Assembly: GCA_031284225.1 (NCBI GenBank)
Contig: JAITAH010000257.1
Coordinates: 1 to 5,937 of the forward strand
From: Dysgonamonadaceae bacterium
Lineage (GTDB): Bacteria; Bacteroidota; Bacteroidia; Bacteroidales; Azobacteroidaceae
Direction: 5' to 3'
DNA length: 5,937 nucleotides
Below, in pieces: positions 5,937 through 5,937 of this stretch. How positions within the stretch are numbered: position 1 is the stretch's first letter; each line of letters starts with the position of its first letter. Made by a program: the position numbers and the translations under genes. Below the pieces are notes generated by a model, which ran no database searches, was not told the DNA's origin, and saw only the letters and a list, made by a program, of their open reading frames with translations.

Positions 5937-5937
5937 C

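Noticed and set aside
5863..5937. tRNA-Asp as an attachment site of an integrated element
   Set aside because: tRNA 3' ends are common integration sites, but the window stops at the tRNA end and shows no integrase or repeated tRNA fragment inside it.

Overview
The window looks like chromosomal DNA of a member of the Bacteroidota, most likely Bacteroidales. Three kinds of evidence point there. Several upstream regions carry the Bacteroidota promoter pattern (TTG or TTTG, about 19-22 bases, then TAnnTTTG). No clear Shine-Dalgarno sequences precede the genes. The proteins themselves have a Bacteroidales flavour: a long three-domain aminopeptidase P, a large transglutaminase-like lipoprotein, and a glutamate synthase start of the GLYRPE-EHDACGVG type. 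Coding regions are of intermediate GC and the spacers are AT-rich. No transposase, integrase, phage gene or CRISPR array is visible.

Layout from left to right. The first 63 bases are the reversed 5' end of a glutamate synthase large subunit gene (gltB), which runs off the left edge. A roughly 500-base spacer follows. It holds the leftward gltB promoter, a rightward promoter-like element followed about 60 bases later by a strong bidirectional terminator (a candidate small RNA gene of about 80 nt), and a long inverted repeat. Next, on the minus strand, is an intact Xaa-Pro aminopeptidase (pepP-like, 596 residues). A 72-base spacer with two overlapping, oppositely directed promoters separates it from a rightward two-gene operon. 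That operon is cutC followed by an 871-residue lipoprotein whose ATG overlaps the cutC stop. A tRNA-Asp(GTC) gene with its own promoter and a leader hairpin closes the window.

Most of this is core metabolism: nitrogen assimilation, proline-peptide trimming, a CutC-family barrel protein and tRNA. The most unusual element is the lipoprotein. It combines a transglutaminase/protease-like core in which Glu occupies the usual Asp position, a carboxypeptidase-regulatory-like beta domain, a second transglutaminase-like segment that has lost its catalytic Cys and His, and a C-terminal thioredoxin-like segment with no CxxC. The second most interesting item is the candidate small RNA. No clearly novel multi-gene system is visible.
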